64,000 nucleotides of DNA, taken from NCBI GenBank assembly GCA_963693085.1, contig OY856409.1:1532102472-1532166471 (forward strand). The letters run 5' to 3'. Below, piece after piece: positions 10,713-22,916 of this stretch. The translations under genes were made by a program, and so were the position numbers. Each line of letters begins with the position of its first letter. Positions within the stretch are counted from its first letter, which is position 1. The stretch is from Alisma plantago-aquatica (taxonomy: Eukaryota > Streptophyta > Magnoliopsida > Alismatales > Alismataceae). Below the pieces are notes generated by a model. That model was given only the letters and a program-made list of their open reading frames with translations. It had not been told where the DNA came from and made no database searches.

Positions 10713-12040
10713 AATTATCAGCCATTACCTCTTTTTCAAGATTTTTGAACCTATTGTTAAATGAGCCTGGACTGCAAGAGTCGTAAGTAGGACTAGTGTT
10801 TCTAATTTTGGCTTTCTTTGACTTCTTCAGAATATGGAATCCATACGAGTCCTGGCTAGACTTAGTAGGCTTGGAGACATCAGTATAATTGGGAGGAGTA
10901 ATGAGATCAATCACCCCCAAAGATCCCATATCCTCCAAATCAAAACTATCATCCTCAAACTTATCACTAGTGCCATGGAAAACCTCTTTCTCAGCTTCCT
11001 CTAAGGATCCCTCCACGACCGCACTCATTTCAACATGGTCAGACAAATTCTTAATAACCTTTCTAGACATCAACCATGGCAACTCTAGTAGTCTTGTTAG
11101 CAGCTGAACCACTCCACCCCTGGAGGAGTTAATAAACTTGGCATTACATTTAACTACTTCTTTAGATGAAATAGTTGTCTCATTATTGTTTTCTTTAGCT
11201 GTAGTTTTACCCTTACCAATGGTTGTAGTAGTCTTCTTTGGAACCCATACATTTCTCTTATATTTCTGAACTTCCGTCTCCTAACATTCATGCCCAAATA
11301 TCTTGCAGGTAGCACATGGGATTGGTTACCATTCATACACAAATGTGATTTTCTTAGAATCTCCTTTGTCACTCATTACTTCCAAGATTTTTGGGTACCC
11401 TCAGTCTGCAGAGATCAGGACCTGCATTCCTGCAAATTCTAACATGTTGAAGTCATGGGTTGCTCAATCAGTTCTTAGCAGAGTTCCCATGAAGGATCCA
11501 ATTTTGTCAAACATATTCTTCTTCCACTCAAGCGATAGGTCATGTACCAGAATCCAGATCGGGAGTTTAGTCAGTTTGAATTTTGCTAATTGTTCTGCTA
11601 CCATCTCATCAGTATTATTAGTTTGTCTCGAACAAAGCAAGTAACTCCATCTAAGACAGCTTCCAGATCTGAACTATCCAAAAATCTGATAAGGAAAAAG
11701 CCCCAACCATGATTAAGGACTTTGATGGACCCTTTAAGTGCCCAGAACTGCTTCAAATACCTCTCCAATGTAGGTAAATGTGGTCTACATCCCACCATTT
11801 GTCCTGCTAAACACAATTTCCATTTCTCAACAGTCTTTTCCGCCTCTTCACTGGGATAGTACAATGTTAGTTCTCGCAAATTGATCTTAACCTTCTTTAA
11901 GGATGTATCTGCTGAAGTACCTTCTTAAATAGATCACTCCATAGACTTGCTTGATTCTCAGCTGACTGCTCAGCCCCATTTCTACGGCCGACAGAAATTG
12001 CATTTCCAGTTGCCACTCACACTGTAAGTTTTTCATCCAT
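10700..12040 (-). pseudogene. LINE ORF1 (DUF4283 plus CCHC knuckle)
   Basis: This is the nucleic-acid-binding ORF1 of an L1-type element. The start is taken at the ATG 12040-12038. The DUF4283-like core lies at 11879-11598, with the typical 'W...LVG...GxRP', 'LK.FW' and 'GWGFFLIRF' pattern. Around 11300 another frame gives PCATCKIFGHEC, the Cys-x2-Cys-x4-His pattern of the zf-CCHC_4 knuckle, and the C-terminal part (11112-10666) is Ser/Lys/Asp-rich linker. Stops and at least one frame change show it is dead. Confidence 0.6.
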
Positions 12041-12149
12041 CTAAAAAATCAAGGAAGATGCAATATACATACATTTTTTTAACTCAGTTCACTACATGAG
12101 TTTCTTTGAAAAAGAAAAAATGAAAAGAAACTATATGATCTAGCAATAA

Positions 12150-14607
12150 GAAACATAGTCATTCTTGATAGAAAAACTTCAATCTACTACTCTTGAACTT
12201 GGTCACCTTGGCCTTGTTCAACACCTTGATCTAACCCTGGGTGGTTGGAAAAACACCCAGCAAAGGGATAGAAAACAAGGTATGTGTCAGAGAAAATGAA
12301 CAAGGACAAAAGATAAGAAAACTATATGCAAATAAAGGCTTAGATTTCATCATAAGATGAATATAGTCTAAAGTATGAGGCATAAGTAAATATATGCTTG
12401 CCATAACAAAAATAGTAAAGAGGTTGCATGCAAGATTAATATCAACTACCTAATCAATGTAGAACTGAGGCACCTACCAAGCCTCAACCAATAGGTGAGG
12501 GAGAATAACACATTCCAATTACCTACAAATATTCTATATTAGGAAGAGTATCACATTCCTCTGGGTGAATTTACACATGCCCTATCCATGGGTGGTTGAA
12601 CATAAGTACCACTACACTAGTTAAATAGTCTAATAAAATCAACATGCTAATGAACTATGGCAAGTATAAGCATCAAGTGATTAAAGACATGGTAGTGGGG
12701 TACAAGACCCAAGAAATAAATAATAAAACCGAGTTTGAGGCAAATATAGCAAAGGAAGTATCAAAAGAGAAATTTGGGTTTCTTAGAGGCCTCATTAGGG
12801 AGATTAGGTTAGGTTTTGCAAATTATTTCCAATTTTGGTGTAAGGAAAGCACATACCTTGATCCAATTACTTCTCTATCACTACTTTAATCGATTCCTAA
12901 GCCCACTTTTCCTATTTTCAATATATAACCATGTATTATGGTTTTACATAGGTATAAAGGTAAGGAAAATCTAAATTTTGGAATTTTTGAACAAAACCTC
13001 AATTTTGAATCAGAAATTATCACCATTGATCTTATCAGGTTCTCCTAACTAAGAAAACATATAATTTTGTCTATTTTGGAGTTATGAGGTTAAAAGTGCA
13101 TTTTTGGTTATATTTATCTATAAAATTCATTTACAGAAAGCACCTTCAGATAAAACTCAAACCAAATCTCAGAAGCATTTTTATTAGTAAGCTTACATTT
13201 TTTATAATAAAACATATTTTCTTTTAATTTTTGGATAAAGGAGTGAAAAGATATGATTTTTCCTATTCTGGCCAATCATAGAGTGCCACGTCACCAAAAC
13301 CATCACAGAGAAGAGAAGAGAGAGAGAATAATGGGCATACCTTTCTTACTTGGCCCAATCAGATCCATCCAAGTCAAAGGTCAAAGGCATGACTTTGACT
13401 CGCTCAAAGCAGAGCAAGTGGTAGCAAAAAGACAATACTACCCTCAAGCAGAAAACAAAGAGAATCAGAAAACAAGGAGTGTAGGAGAGGAAATATACAT
13501 AGGGGATTCATCCTCTTCGTCGAGCCACTCCATGGCCGATGAATAGAAGCTCAAGTTTTGGGCAAATTATTGAGATTTGATCAAACTCGAAAGCAAGAAC
13601 GCAAAAGGAAAGAGGGAAGCACTATGAACTTGAGGAACTAGTCAATTTGAACTGAGGTTTTGAGGAGAACGAGCACGATCTGCCACAAGCTTTGTATAGA
13701 AATCATACACTGAACACAAAGATGTGAGCAAATGAGTAATTGAAGGTGAAAGTAATTGCAAGGGGGTTGGGGAAGACTTTGGGACCGATATTTATAGGCA
13801 AGGTTGAGTAAGAAAGCGAGAAGGAAGTGATCGAACTTGCTTGGAGAGCAAGGTTTGGGACTTTCCTCATTTCTCCATAAAAATATGAAATCAATGGATC
13901 ATTGGACGTGGATTCTTATTTTGAAGCATTTGTAAAAGATTTTGTGTGAATTGATCGAGAAACAAACAAGAAATCAAGAAAATAAGATCCACATAAATCG
14001 ATCCCTATTTCCCGATCGGTGGGATCTAGGAGACGATCCGTGAGCCATTGGATCACATATATAATGTTTGAGATCACATGGTCAAAGTTCAATGTGTGAC
14101 ATTTAAATCAAATCCCAATCTTATTAGAATAGTGTATATATGCATTAATTTCCCCTTTTTCTCTCTCCTCATTTGAGGGGGCAAACATGCTCCAAACTAA
14201 ATGAAAATTGACACTGTGCCTAATTTTGATATGAGAAATCCAAATATGTTATTAGTTTTACGTTTTGGGAACTTTTAATGTGCTAAATAAATCAAATATT
14301 ATTTTCTCTTTCCTCCTTCACTAAGGTTATAAGATTATACAAATTCGATGAAACTTCACCCAGAAGCCACATTAAGTGACTGGACATGAATTTACCAACA
14401 CTTAACCTGTTGGATTTATTTGTTCATTTATTAAATAATTTGAAGGTTCTACACACTTTGTCTCCCCTGATTTCACCTTTTAATCAAATATTCTCCAAAT
14501 TGAGGGAAAATTCACCCAAAGGCATATTTTAATATGTATATCATAAATTTGGCATCAACTGTTACTTTTAGGGTCATTAATGCTTTTATTTTGTGTTTTT
14601 TAGTCAT
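12150..14607 (-). repeat. Chromovirus-type long LTR, partial
   Basis: Diverged homology to the solo LTR at 28334-32056. Matching blocks include GATCTAACC near 12229 against 28645, and the AT-rich block 14240-14400 against 31185-31330 ('AATAAATCAA...TATTTTCTCTTTC'). The alignment runs right up to 14607, where the Athila-like LTR begins, so that element cut this one. A minus-strand TATA box lies at 13787-13798. The left end is uncertain (between about 12050 and 12220). ORFs within (12644-12889, 13253-13546) are not supported as genes. Confidence 0.55.
13787..13798 (-). promoter_or_regulatory. TATA box in chromovirus-type partial LTR
   Basis: CCTATAAATATC on the minus strand, consistent with the orientation inferred from homology to the solo LTR at 28334-32056. 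Confidence 0.45.
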
Positions 14608-16184
14608 TGATAAAACATCATATTGTACAGTTTTTGCATATACTTTATACCTCCCATAGCATATCTTTTATAGATTTTCCTACTTATTTTAGTACTTTAT
14701 GCCAAGTAGCTCACTTACCCACTTTTTCCTTGTTTGTAGGGTCACATAGAGCCAAGGTCGCGGTCGACACCTCGACCGTGGCCCATTCGACCATTAGAGC
14801 CACCCCACCGCGGTCAAGGCCTCCCAGACCCGCCTCGACCCCTCACATCTGCAGCCCTCACACTCGTGGTGCCTCATGCCCCCACACACCTGTGGTCTAC
14901 ACACCCACGACATGAAGTTGCGATCGAGCCTTAGATCACGGTTTGACTAAAGGGTGTGACAATCAGGCCATGACCGAGAAAGTGGCTTAACCAGGTTGCG
15001 GCCGAGGAGAAGATGGAAATGAAGCCTCGACTGAGGGATGGTTTCGACCAAGACCAAACCTTGACCGTGGTCAAGGAGTTAAGTTAGTGGAGCATGCCTA
15101 TAAATAGGCCACCTACACATCTTATCAAATCATCAGATCTCAAAGGACCATGAAGTGCTGCCATTTTTCCAAACTCATCCCCATCAGTCTTGGATCCCCA
15201 AAGGTAGAAGTTGTGGAGAGAAAAGACTGAAGGCTTCATCTTCTTCGAGAGAAGGAGAACATCCACGCCATCAACCTCCTAGATATAGATCTGAAGAAGT
15301 ATTGAGTTTTATCACGTTCTTCTCTCTCTATCAAGATATATCACTTCCATCTCACTATACTTCCCTCATCTCTTCGTGAAACTTGATGTATCATTTTATA
15401 ACACCATTAATGTGCCCATAAACATGTGTGGCTAAATACTGAACTTGGGTTGGGAGTAGCTGATAAGGCTCTCCCAACATGTATATTGTCTCTCCTTTTT
15501 GAATATATATACTCTCATCAGGATTATCTCCATGCACTGGTTTGAATGCTTCACTTGTATTCTTAGATACCATCTTGTGATGTTTGATAGTTGGTACCTC
15601 AAAAGAGTAATATCTTGTGTTATGGAATAGTATGAATGCATAAAAATGTTGGAATGCTAAAGTTTATGATCATATGTTCTTCCTTGTAGCTTTTGGATAG
15701 TCATATTGAGAGAGAGAGAGGTTGTCCTTGGGTTTGGATATATCCTCATCTCGAGAGAGAGAGAGAGAGAAATATACACCTTTATGATTGCTTGTAGTCT
15801 TGATAGAGTATATGACAGGGAGAGATGATGCTTTCATGTTGGTGAGAAGTCTTAGTAAATGAAACCCAATCCAAGTTTTCCTTTCATATCTTTGTTTCCA
15901 TCTTATTTTCGTACACCTTGTTCTTTTTTTTTGTTTATTTCTTTTACTTAGGTTTGAGTACTATCATTCCTTCAAGATCACCCTTTTAAATCATATGGTT
16001 ATCTAGAGTATATGAGTGTGAGACAGTGCATGCTTAACACCTGCTAACCTTGTCCATGTGGTTCGACCCCGATTACTACATCAGACCCCGCATAATAGTT
16101 GTGGGGGCTTAAGTGTCATGTTACTATCTTAAGAGTCAGACTACTCTAGATCTGCTCCTTTTAGACGTGCGATTTAGCCGGTCA
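14608..16184 (+). repeat. 5' LTR, Athila-like element
   Basis: About 1577 bp, starting TGATAAAAC and ending GGTCA. It carries the TATA box 15097-15110. Upstream of that is a CpG-rich block (14755-15080) with the inverted repeat CGGTCGA-CACC-TCGACCG at 14760-14777. GA microsatellites (15711-15726, 15756-15771) lie in the downstream part. The ORFs 14607-14915 and 15155-15379 are composition-driven. Confidence 0.7.
15097..15110 (+). promoter_or_regulatory. TATA box in Athila-like 5' LTR
   Basis: CCTATAAATAGGCC, identical to 6664-6677 in the related LTR. Confidence 0.6.
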
Positions 16185-16190
16185 ACTTTT

Positions 16191-16208
16191 TAGCACTATT
16201 GTCTGGGA
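16191..16208 (+). promoter_or_regulatory. Primer-binding site, Asp-tRNA type, decayed
   Basis: TAGCACTATTGTCTGGGA matches the Athila/Tat primer site TGGCGCCGTTGCCGGGGA at 12 of 18 positions. Five of the six differences are C/T or G/A transitions, as expected from decay of a methylated, CpG-rich site. It follows the LTR end by 6 bases. Confidence 0.7.
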
Positions 16209-16433
16209 CAAGGCAAAATGACACTATTAAGAGCTTGAGTCCACTCACTATACTTCTGTGCCTCAAGCTTAGTAATAAGCTTGACAGTATAGAAACCTTC
16301 AATCTGCTACCCTGTATCTATGTAGAATAGGCCGTTTTAACACGTCCAATTTACTAACTCGATTGTGTAGTCTATTTAGGGAACTCAAAGGGAAATAGAC
16401 TCATTTGACTTTACTCCTTAACCTTGAGTCACC

Positions 16434-18006
16434 ATGTCACCTTGTGTGGATGGTATTCCCACTGGGGATGAGCAGAATGTGAAGATTCAACATAAACCCC
16501 CACCACCGCCAGGGTTGGACGAAGATAGAGATGGTCATTACTCAGACGACCATCAACATGAAGAAGAATGTCAAAAATAAGAATGTCAAGATGAAGATCA
16601 TCACGAAGAAGATCAATGTGATGAAGAATAATGCTATTGACGCCGAAGAAAGCACCATCGCAACCATCATGACAATGAATGAGAGTACGATGGTCGGGAC
16701 AGTAACAATAAGGATAATGAAGAGGGGAAGACTCTTAGAGAGTTGGCAGCAACTAGAGCCAATGAATCTAGATGCCTGGTCATCATTCCACACTTCAACA
16801 CAACAATCTTTGAGTTGAAACGAGCTGTCATATTGATGATCCAGAACAAACCTTTCTACAGGAATACGAGAAGAGAAAACCCATTCCACCACCTCGATGC
16901 CTTTAAAAATATATGTGATACCATCAAGATGAGGAAAGTTTCGCAAGAAGTGATATACTATAAAGGTTCAATTTCTCTTTGGAAGATAAGGCTCTATCCC
17001 AATACCTGAATCTCCCCCACAAGTCCATAGATGGGTGGATACCCCTATCAGATACTTCTGTTACTAAATTTATCCTACCAAGAGGACTATTCATAACATG
17101 CAGAAGATCACTTCTTTTGCACAAAAGCTAGAAGAGAACTTACACGAAGCATGGGAACATTTCTAAGAGTACTAGAGAGATAGTCTTTACCATATTACTG
17201 TAAGGGGTTCCTTGTGACCACCTTCTATAATGGGTTGAATCCTACTGGGAGGACTTTGTTGAGCGTAGCTACTGACAGTGACTTCCTTGGGAAGAAACTG
17301 AGCAGAACCATGAAGATAATAGAAAAGATGGTTGTGTTGTAAGTAGGCATAGACTATGACAAGAATGATAGATGATCAACAAGGAAAGTAGGGGCTGAAG
17401 GACCGACAATTGAAGCCAAGGCCTTGGAGATAATAACAACACTGATTCAGAAGATAGCAATTGATGTCAAACAATTGAAATATATTGGGGCCAAGGGTAA
17501 GAATCATACTAAAACTATCATGAAGTGTGTCACCTATGGAGAAGGAGGGCATGGGATCGATAACTATATCTATATGAGGACCGAGGAAAGTGATGAAAGT
17601 GAAAGTTAAGAAGAGACGCCGAATGTCTCCTATGTCAACTTCAAGCGACAAGACCACCCTGGGTTTAGTTACAAAAACAAGGACGTTGCGGAGAACGCAC
17701 ATCAGTTGGGTATTCATCTAATCCTCCCCCAGGGTTTATAAAGAAAGGGGTGCCAACACAATACACCAAGACTACTAGCTACCAGTAAAACAAAAACAAC
17801 TATCAAGTACAAAACAAAAATGTGACCAGGCAAGGATAAGGGCAAGGCCCAGGGTCGAGCCAAGCAAAAGACAATAACCAATATGACATAATTGCTCAAC
17901 TTTTTGACTTCGCAAAGAGGGAAGTGTCAGTGAATGATCAACTGGCTCACAATTCTCTCACGAATTCGGGAGTGCTAACTAACATGGAACACCTATTGTA
18001 CACCTA
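16434..18006 (+). pseudogene. Athila-type gag, decayed
   Basis: Capsid-like gag. The ATG at 16434 opens a frame with a proline run and a His/Asp/Glu-rich segment. The same frame resumes after stops at 16743, giving FELKRAVILMIQNKPF and HLDAFKNICDTIKMRKVS, which match the conserved 'FELKxxLIxMVQxxxFxG' and 'HLxxFLEICDTxKxxGVS' blocks of Athila gag. After a frameshift near 16980 come DKALSQYLNLPHKSIDGW and TTFYNGLNPTGRTLL (FYNGLN is diagnostic). A zinc knuckle near 17525 reads CVTYGEGGHGIDNY, with two of its cysteines apparently changed to Tyr. The PGF/NYN-type tail runs to about 18000. Pol is absent. Confidence 0.75.
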
Positions 18007-19129
18007 AGGGTTGAGTAGACAATAAATCTAAAACCATTTTTTTAATAAAATCTCTCATGATCTTCTTCCATTAGTTTTTCACCTCATTCAAAGATATGTA
18101 AGGCACCCCCATTATGCTTCAAAAGTCATGCAATGTCTCTATCTAAACCTCTCTAGTATATACTCCATTGACACATATCCCCATGTCATATTGGTTTCTC
18201 ATCACATCAAGTAATATTTGATCATTCTTACTACACCATACACCATACGGCCTCGTTCCTTTCCCAACCATATTACAAACTATGTATGTAATATATTTCA
18301 ATCATAAGGGTGCATTTCACAAATATGAAGATACAATATGATAATTAAAATACAAAGACATAATGTGCAAACAATATATGGCCAACTATCTAGCCCACCC
18401 ATAAACTTTCAACAACATTACGATAACAATAATTAAAACATTAAAATAGAAAAATTAGAAAGCTTTTAATATAACTCTAACAACAACCAAACTTAGGGGT
18501 CCAAGTGTAGGAATTAAATATCATCCATCTATATATCACTCTACCATTCAATATTATGGAGTCATTGCAGGTGAAGGAATGTGTAAAAGAAGATTACAAG
18601 TTCCCTCCAACTTGTTAATAGCGGTTTCTAGAACTTCAAACTTGTACTTTCTGGAGTGTAAACATCTTCACAATTGTGACGGATTTTGACAAAGTCCTTC
18701 ATGTTCATTTATAGGCCCCATGCTTACTTGCACTCATCAGTAAATAACTTAATCTCAACCTACAAAGAATCATTTGTTAAGGAGAGATCGGCCGGCCACT
18801 GGAAGTATTTGCACCAATCTTTTCCCTAAAATGTATTCTCAAGAATGAATGTGGAATCTACTAATTAGTACTGCAACCTATTGTTTATTGTTTTAATATC
18901 GCACATGTCTATTAGAACATATGTGAAAATTTTGTCTGATCTTTCACTGAGAATGCCAAATTCATATAACTTGCATCCTTGGTGTCAGTCCGCAATGCTG
19001 CAACTAGACCATAAAGACACCTTCAAACTTTAAATGCATTCAATGGCATACAAAATTTTATTGGGCATTAGTAACATAATGTGGTATCCATATCATTGAT
19101 TTTAAATAAAACTTAGGGATGACAAAAGA

Positions 19130-20042
19130 CTATTCTAAGATATAACTTCTGGTTGTTGATGTGTATACATTACCCCAATACTCAGCTACATGGTAAGTTG
19201 TGTTGCAATATGGTGCAAGGAACTGAAGGGTGTTAGCATAGTCTGCATTATCCAGGTAATACTTTCTAGTGGGTACTATGAAACAACCTGTGTTCGTAGC
19301 TGATTCTAGAATCCTATGGTCTACTATAGAGCCCTCCCACCCCCTCAGGATATACATAAACTCTATGGAGAAGTCTATTGCAGTCATGACATTCAATGAT
19401 ACAAACCCTTTTCTATTTTGATAATAATTTTGCTTATCACGTTTAACCAAAATTGGGACGTGTGTCCTACCAATTGCCCTAATGGCTTCCTAAACAATGT
19501 AGTATAAGGTTCGGTTTACAAATTAAATGTGGGCACACATCATAGTTTTTGGTGATAACTATTATCTGTAGTATGGGTAGAACCTTGGGCTCTCCAAGAT
19601 GCGATGGTGTGACATTATGGTTGTAGTTTGCATCACCCCATATTCATGATACAAGTCATACACCTCATACATTACTTCATTGAGCTTTCTACTTATGGTC
19701 TCACCAGAATGAATGTAGTCTTTTGCTAAAACACGACTGGTACATGGCCAACCATATATAGGAAGTAGAAAATGGCCCCGACTAATGAGACATTTTTTAC
19801 TACTATGCAATAACTGAGGATTCTCAAGCTTGTCTATGACAGCTAAAATAGTCTTGCGATGCATTCATTTTAGGCATATGCCATTTTTCATGCCTATTAT
19901 GATTTCTAAAACTTTTTGGTACCCACTCCAAATACTAACTGACCTAGTTATTGGATGTCATACGTCGTCATCATTGGGATTGTACAAGATGGTGGTCGCG
20001 ATTGAGTCAACTTTTTTGTCAGTAGTGTGATTTGCTGGCCCA
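19130..20042 (-). pseudogene. Harbinger-type DDE transposase, broken
   Basis: Two open stretches in the same frame (19864-19562 and 19450-19130) with a short gap holding a stop. The N-terminal helical part includes SGETISRKLNEVMYEVYDL and RFYPYYR, typical of plant HARBI1-like transposases. The catalytic core follows: AIGRTHVP stands where 'AIDGTH' is expected, so the first catalytic Asp is Gly. The next motif YYQNRKGFVSLNVMTAIDF and the second Asp motif GWEGSIVDHRILE are well kept, followed by KYYLDNADY and FLAPY. The C-terminal Glu motif is not clear. The 5' end is taken to the Copia insertion point, but 19865-20042 is only weakly coding. Confidence 0.75.
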
Positions 20043-20047
20043 GATAT
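20043..20047. repeat. Target-site duplication of gag-only Copia (left)
   Basis: GATAT directly before the LTR start TGAAAACC. An identical copy follows the other LTR at 25859-25863. Confidence 0.85.
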
Positions 20048-20779
20048 TGAAAACCTCTAAAGGGGGGGTGAATAGAGTTTTATAGATATTTTAACAATTA
20101 TTTAACTCAAACAACCACAATGAAAATATTGGATAAGGAGACACAGGGTTTAGAGTGGTTCCAACTATAGCAAATACTATAGCCGTCAATCCACTACCCG
20201 GTTGCTTACCCAACCGGGATTTGAAAAGAAATTTATTTTATTACCTCGCAAGGACTTTACATAAAATACAATTTCTTTTCCCAAACCCTTCAAGCAGCCT
20301 TCACCTAGAAGTAATCGCCCAACCTTGAAGCAGCCTTCCCTTGAAGTAGATGCACCAACTCCCGTTGCACCAGCCTTCTGAAGTAGCTTCCCGTGCGATA
20401 GCCTTCTTGAAGTAGCTTGAAGTCCCCTTCTCCACCTGAGAAGTCAACCCTCTCCAATCCGCAGCCTCCAACCCTAGGAGTAGCAAGGAGAGTACAAAAG
20501 ATAAAAAGGAACAAGAAGGAAAATAGAAATTACAATACCGTTGTAAGCACAAGGCTTGATTTTCCTATATCAAGCGTTTAGATCTCCTAACCAATGTGTA
20601 TGACAATGTGATTGTAGTGGATAGGAGATACTAGCCTATAGGACACGAAATGGGAGCAATAGGAATGAATGGCAAGTGTAGGAATTGCTCTATTGCTCTA
20701 AAACAGATTGCAAGTGAGTATTCAAGCTCAAGTATAGCACAATTATAGCTTAGGTGTATTTTGGTGTCCTAAGGCATGT

Positions 20780-20791
20780 CCTATTTATAGG
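20780..20791 (-). promoter_or_regulatory. TATA box in gag-only Copia LTR
   Basis: CCTATAAATAGG on the minus strand, repeated at 25174-25185 in the other LTR. It separates the U3 side (with the inverted repeats) from the R/U5 side. Confidence 0.6.
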
Positions 20792-20924
20792 AGTGGCCTA
20801 TGAATACTTAAGGATGTTCTAGACAACTTCTAGGGGCTTCTAAGTGCTTAACTAGCCGTTAGATATAAGTTAAGTGCATTAGTAACGGCTAGTTACTTTA
20901 TTCTACAGTTGCTGTCAGAGACCA

Positions 20925-21116
20925 TCTCGGTCGACAATTTGTCGACCGAGATACCTACTCGGTCGAAGTTTTGTCGACCGACAGGCTCTCTGGATCAACG
21001 TTCATTTGCAGCTGCCAACTACTTTATCAGCTGTGTCTAACGGCTACTTGCGTCAATCTCGGTCGAGAAGTTTGTCGACCGAGAGTGTCTCGGTCGAGGA
21101 GTGTGGTCGACCGAGA
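20925..21116. repeat. Four inverted-repeat units CTCGGTCGA...TCGACCGAG
   Basis: Units at 20925-20951, 20958-20982, 21057-21084 and 21088-21116. Each has 8-10 nt arms around a loop of 6-10 nt, with core CGGTCGA/TCGACCG. They lie 130-340 bp upstream of the LTR TATA box. The same four are in the other LTR at 25319-25510, and two more occur inside the element at 22726-22779. Confidence 0.85.
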
Positions 21117-21464
21117 TTGACTCTGTTTTCAATCTTTTAATTCACCACTAAGCATGTGTATGAGTGTGCATATGTGATCCTATTTGAAGGGGATGACCTA
21201 TCTAAGTGTGGTGATTAGCTAGGAAGATCCAACACTTGATTTACATGCAATCTAAGTACTTGTACATTATATATTTGTACAAGTTTTTACAACAGTGATT
21301 ACATTGCATGGAAATATAAATATGTAAGCTCTTTGGATTTTCCCTAGTTACTTTGTCATCCACCTTAATCCTGCACACTCAAGTAGCACGTTAGATCAAC
21401 AAGAATGAAATGTTTGTCATCATCGAAACAAAGGGATTTATCATAATGTCCAATTTATCCAACA

Positions 21465-22916
21465 ATCTCCCCCTTTTTGAAGATGACAAACATTTCCTAA
21501 AATATGAAATAAGAAAATATAAAGCATGTGAGTTTCATACCTGAAGATTACCTTTTGTAGCCATTCTTGTTTTACAAGTGAGTGCTGGCCATCAAGATGA
21601 AACTCATTTATATTTTTGATTTTATATTCTTTCTCCCCCTTTGTCATTTCAAAAAGATATCCAGGTTTAAACATTTTATTTCTTCTCCCCCTTAATTTTA
21701 TATTAAGCTCCCCCTTAAATAGATATCCTATTAGGAACATGGATTTATGTCTAATTTATCCACAATTTGTTTCTCAATCATTTGCAAAGGATGTTAAGCC
21801 TTGAAATGATATGAGATTCCCTTAAGCTTATGATGAATGTATATTTGTTTCTCATCTATCAAGGGATGTTAAGTCCTAAATTAAATGAGAATCCTTTAAT
21901 CTTAGAGTACATAAAAATGTCTCCAACCAAATGTAAGGGATGTTATGCCCTGATTTGTTCAGAGAGTTCCTTTAAGTACAAGATATATCATTTTTATGAA
22001 ATTCATAGATTGCTTCATAATCAGGAGTAAAAATACTAAGGTCATAACAATCTTCAAATGATGTTTACAATGTTTTTCTAAGCTTCTTAATCAATTAAAC
22101 CAATTTGTTGTTATGAGCTCCCCCTTAATCTTACAATTTAAGCAGTTTGATGCTTCTAAGGTCACAAATAATTTTAAATTTTGATTTTGACCTTTATTAA
22201 AAGTATACTAAGATTAAGTGCAATAAAATGATGTCCAAATAAGCATTTTGTCAAAGCTTATTTTAGGTCGCCCTTGACTACGACCATAGCGCCCCTTGGC
22301 TAAATTTTGTTTTAACCAAGAGGCAAAAATTTCAGATTTCCAATTAAGCATTCATATCAATTTTGATGCATGTTTAAGTGATACTAAACATGAAAGCATA
22401 ATGAATATTTCAAATCTTTTAAAGATATCAATTGAAAACATTGTTCTTTGTGCAAGCATTTCTAAGATATAAATCACCAATAAGTCCTTTTGCTTGCTTA
22501 TGTAATGATAGAACAATTAAAAGCATGTAATGATAAAACAGAAATTTTCTTTAAACTAAGCATTATTTTGGTTTTTAACCAAATGAATTTCACATAATCT
22601 TTCAAGGATGATTTCCATAATTTGTGCTTTATTTGTACAGTCATTTAACTACAAATAGACAACAGTTTTGATCAATTTCAAAAGAATTCAGTAATTTTAT
22701 AGCATTCTGAAAAGCAGTGACATGCTCGGTCGACAGCTTCTCGACCGAGGTTCACTCGGTCGACAATACCTCGACCGACCAAGTGTCTGAAAAGTGTTCA
22801 GAAGTCGATTTCAAGCAAAAAGAAATATACAAAGTAGAGCTCAATTGTGTTGAGATAAGACATTATGATATCAAGAATCAGTTTAGGTCAAATCTCAACA
22901 ATTTATTTTTAAGCTA
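21465..22916 (-). other. Non-coding internal region and PPT of gag-only Copia
   Basis: About 1.45 kb between gag and the 3' LTR with no pol homology. The PPT beside the LTR reads CAAAAAGGGGGAG on the minus strand (21467-21479). Similar tracts (GGGGGAG with flanking A/T) recur at about 21629-21637, 21686-21694, 21710-21718 and 22110-22118. Two CTCGGTCGA inverted-repeat units lie at 22726-22750 and 22756-22779. The small plus-strand ORFs here have no support. Confidence 0.7.

Larger units (their letters stand above)
10381..12040 (-). mobile_element. L1-type LINE, 5' portion only
   Basis: Minus-strand remains of a plant L1-type LINE: ORF1 (12040 down to about 10700) then the first third of the ORF2 endonuclease (about 10700 to 10381). 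The reverse transcriptase is missing. LINEs usually lose their 5' end, so keeping the 5' end and losing the 3' end implies a later deletion or rearrangement at about 10381, where the minisatellite begins. Confidence 0.6.
14608..18006 (+). mobile_element. Athila-like Ty3/gypsy element, 5' portion
   Basis: 5' LTR (14608-16184), PBS (16191-16208), a short leader, and a decayed gag to about 18006. Pol and the 3' LTR are missing; what follows is Harbinger-type sequence. It inserted into the chromovirus-type LTR that ends at 14607. If the element is simply truncated, no second TSD will be found. Confidence 0.65.
20048..21464 (-). repeat. 3' LTR of gag-only Copia
   Basis: 1417 bp. On the minus strand it starts TGTTGGATAAATTGG and ends GGTTTTCA. 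The TATA box is at 20780-20791. Upstream of it are four inverted-repeat units at 20925-21116. The two overlapping minus ORFs at 20301-20552 recur exactly in the other LTR and are not considered genes. Confidence 0.9.

Noticed and set aside
15711..15771. GA microsatellites as possible GAGA-factor sites
   Set aside because: Simple repeats in the transcribed part of an LTR; only a weak shorter match in the related LTR at 7341-7410.
14608..18006. The 6024-7776 and 14608-16184 LTRs as the pair of one element
   Set aside because: The PPT precedes the left one and the PBS follows the right one, so they are facing ends of two elements.
20301..20552. Two minus-strand ORFs repeated at 24695-24946
   Set aside because: They are duplicated only because they lie within the two LTRs of one element; low-complexity and no family.
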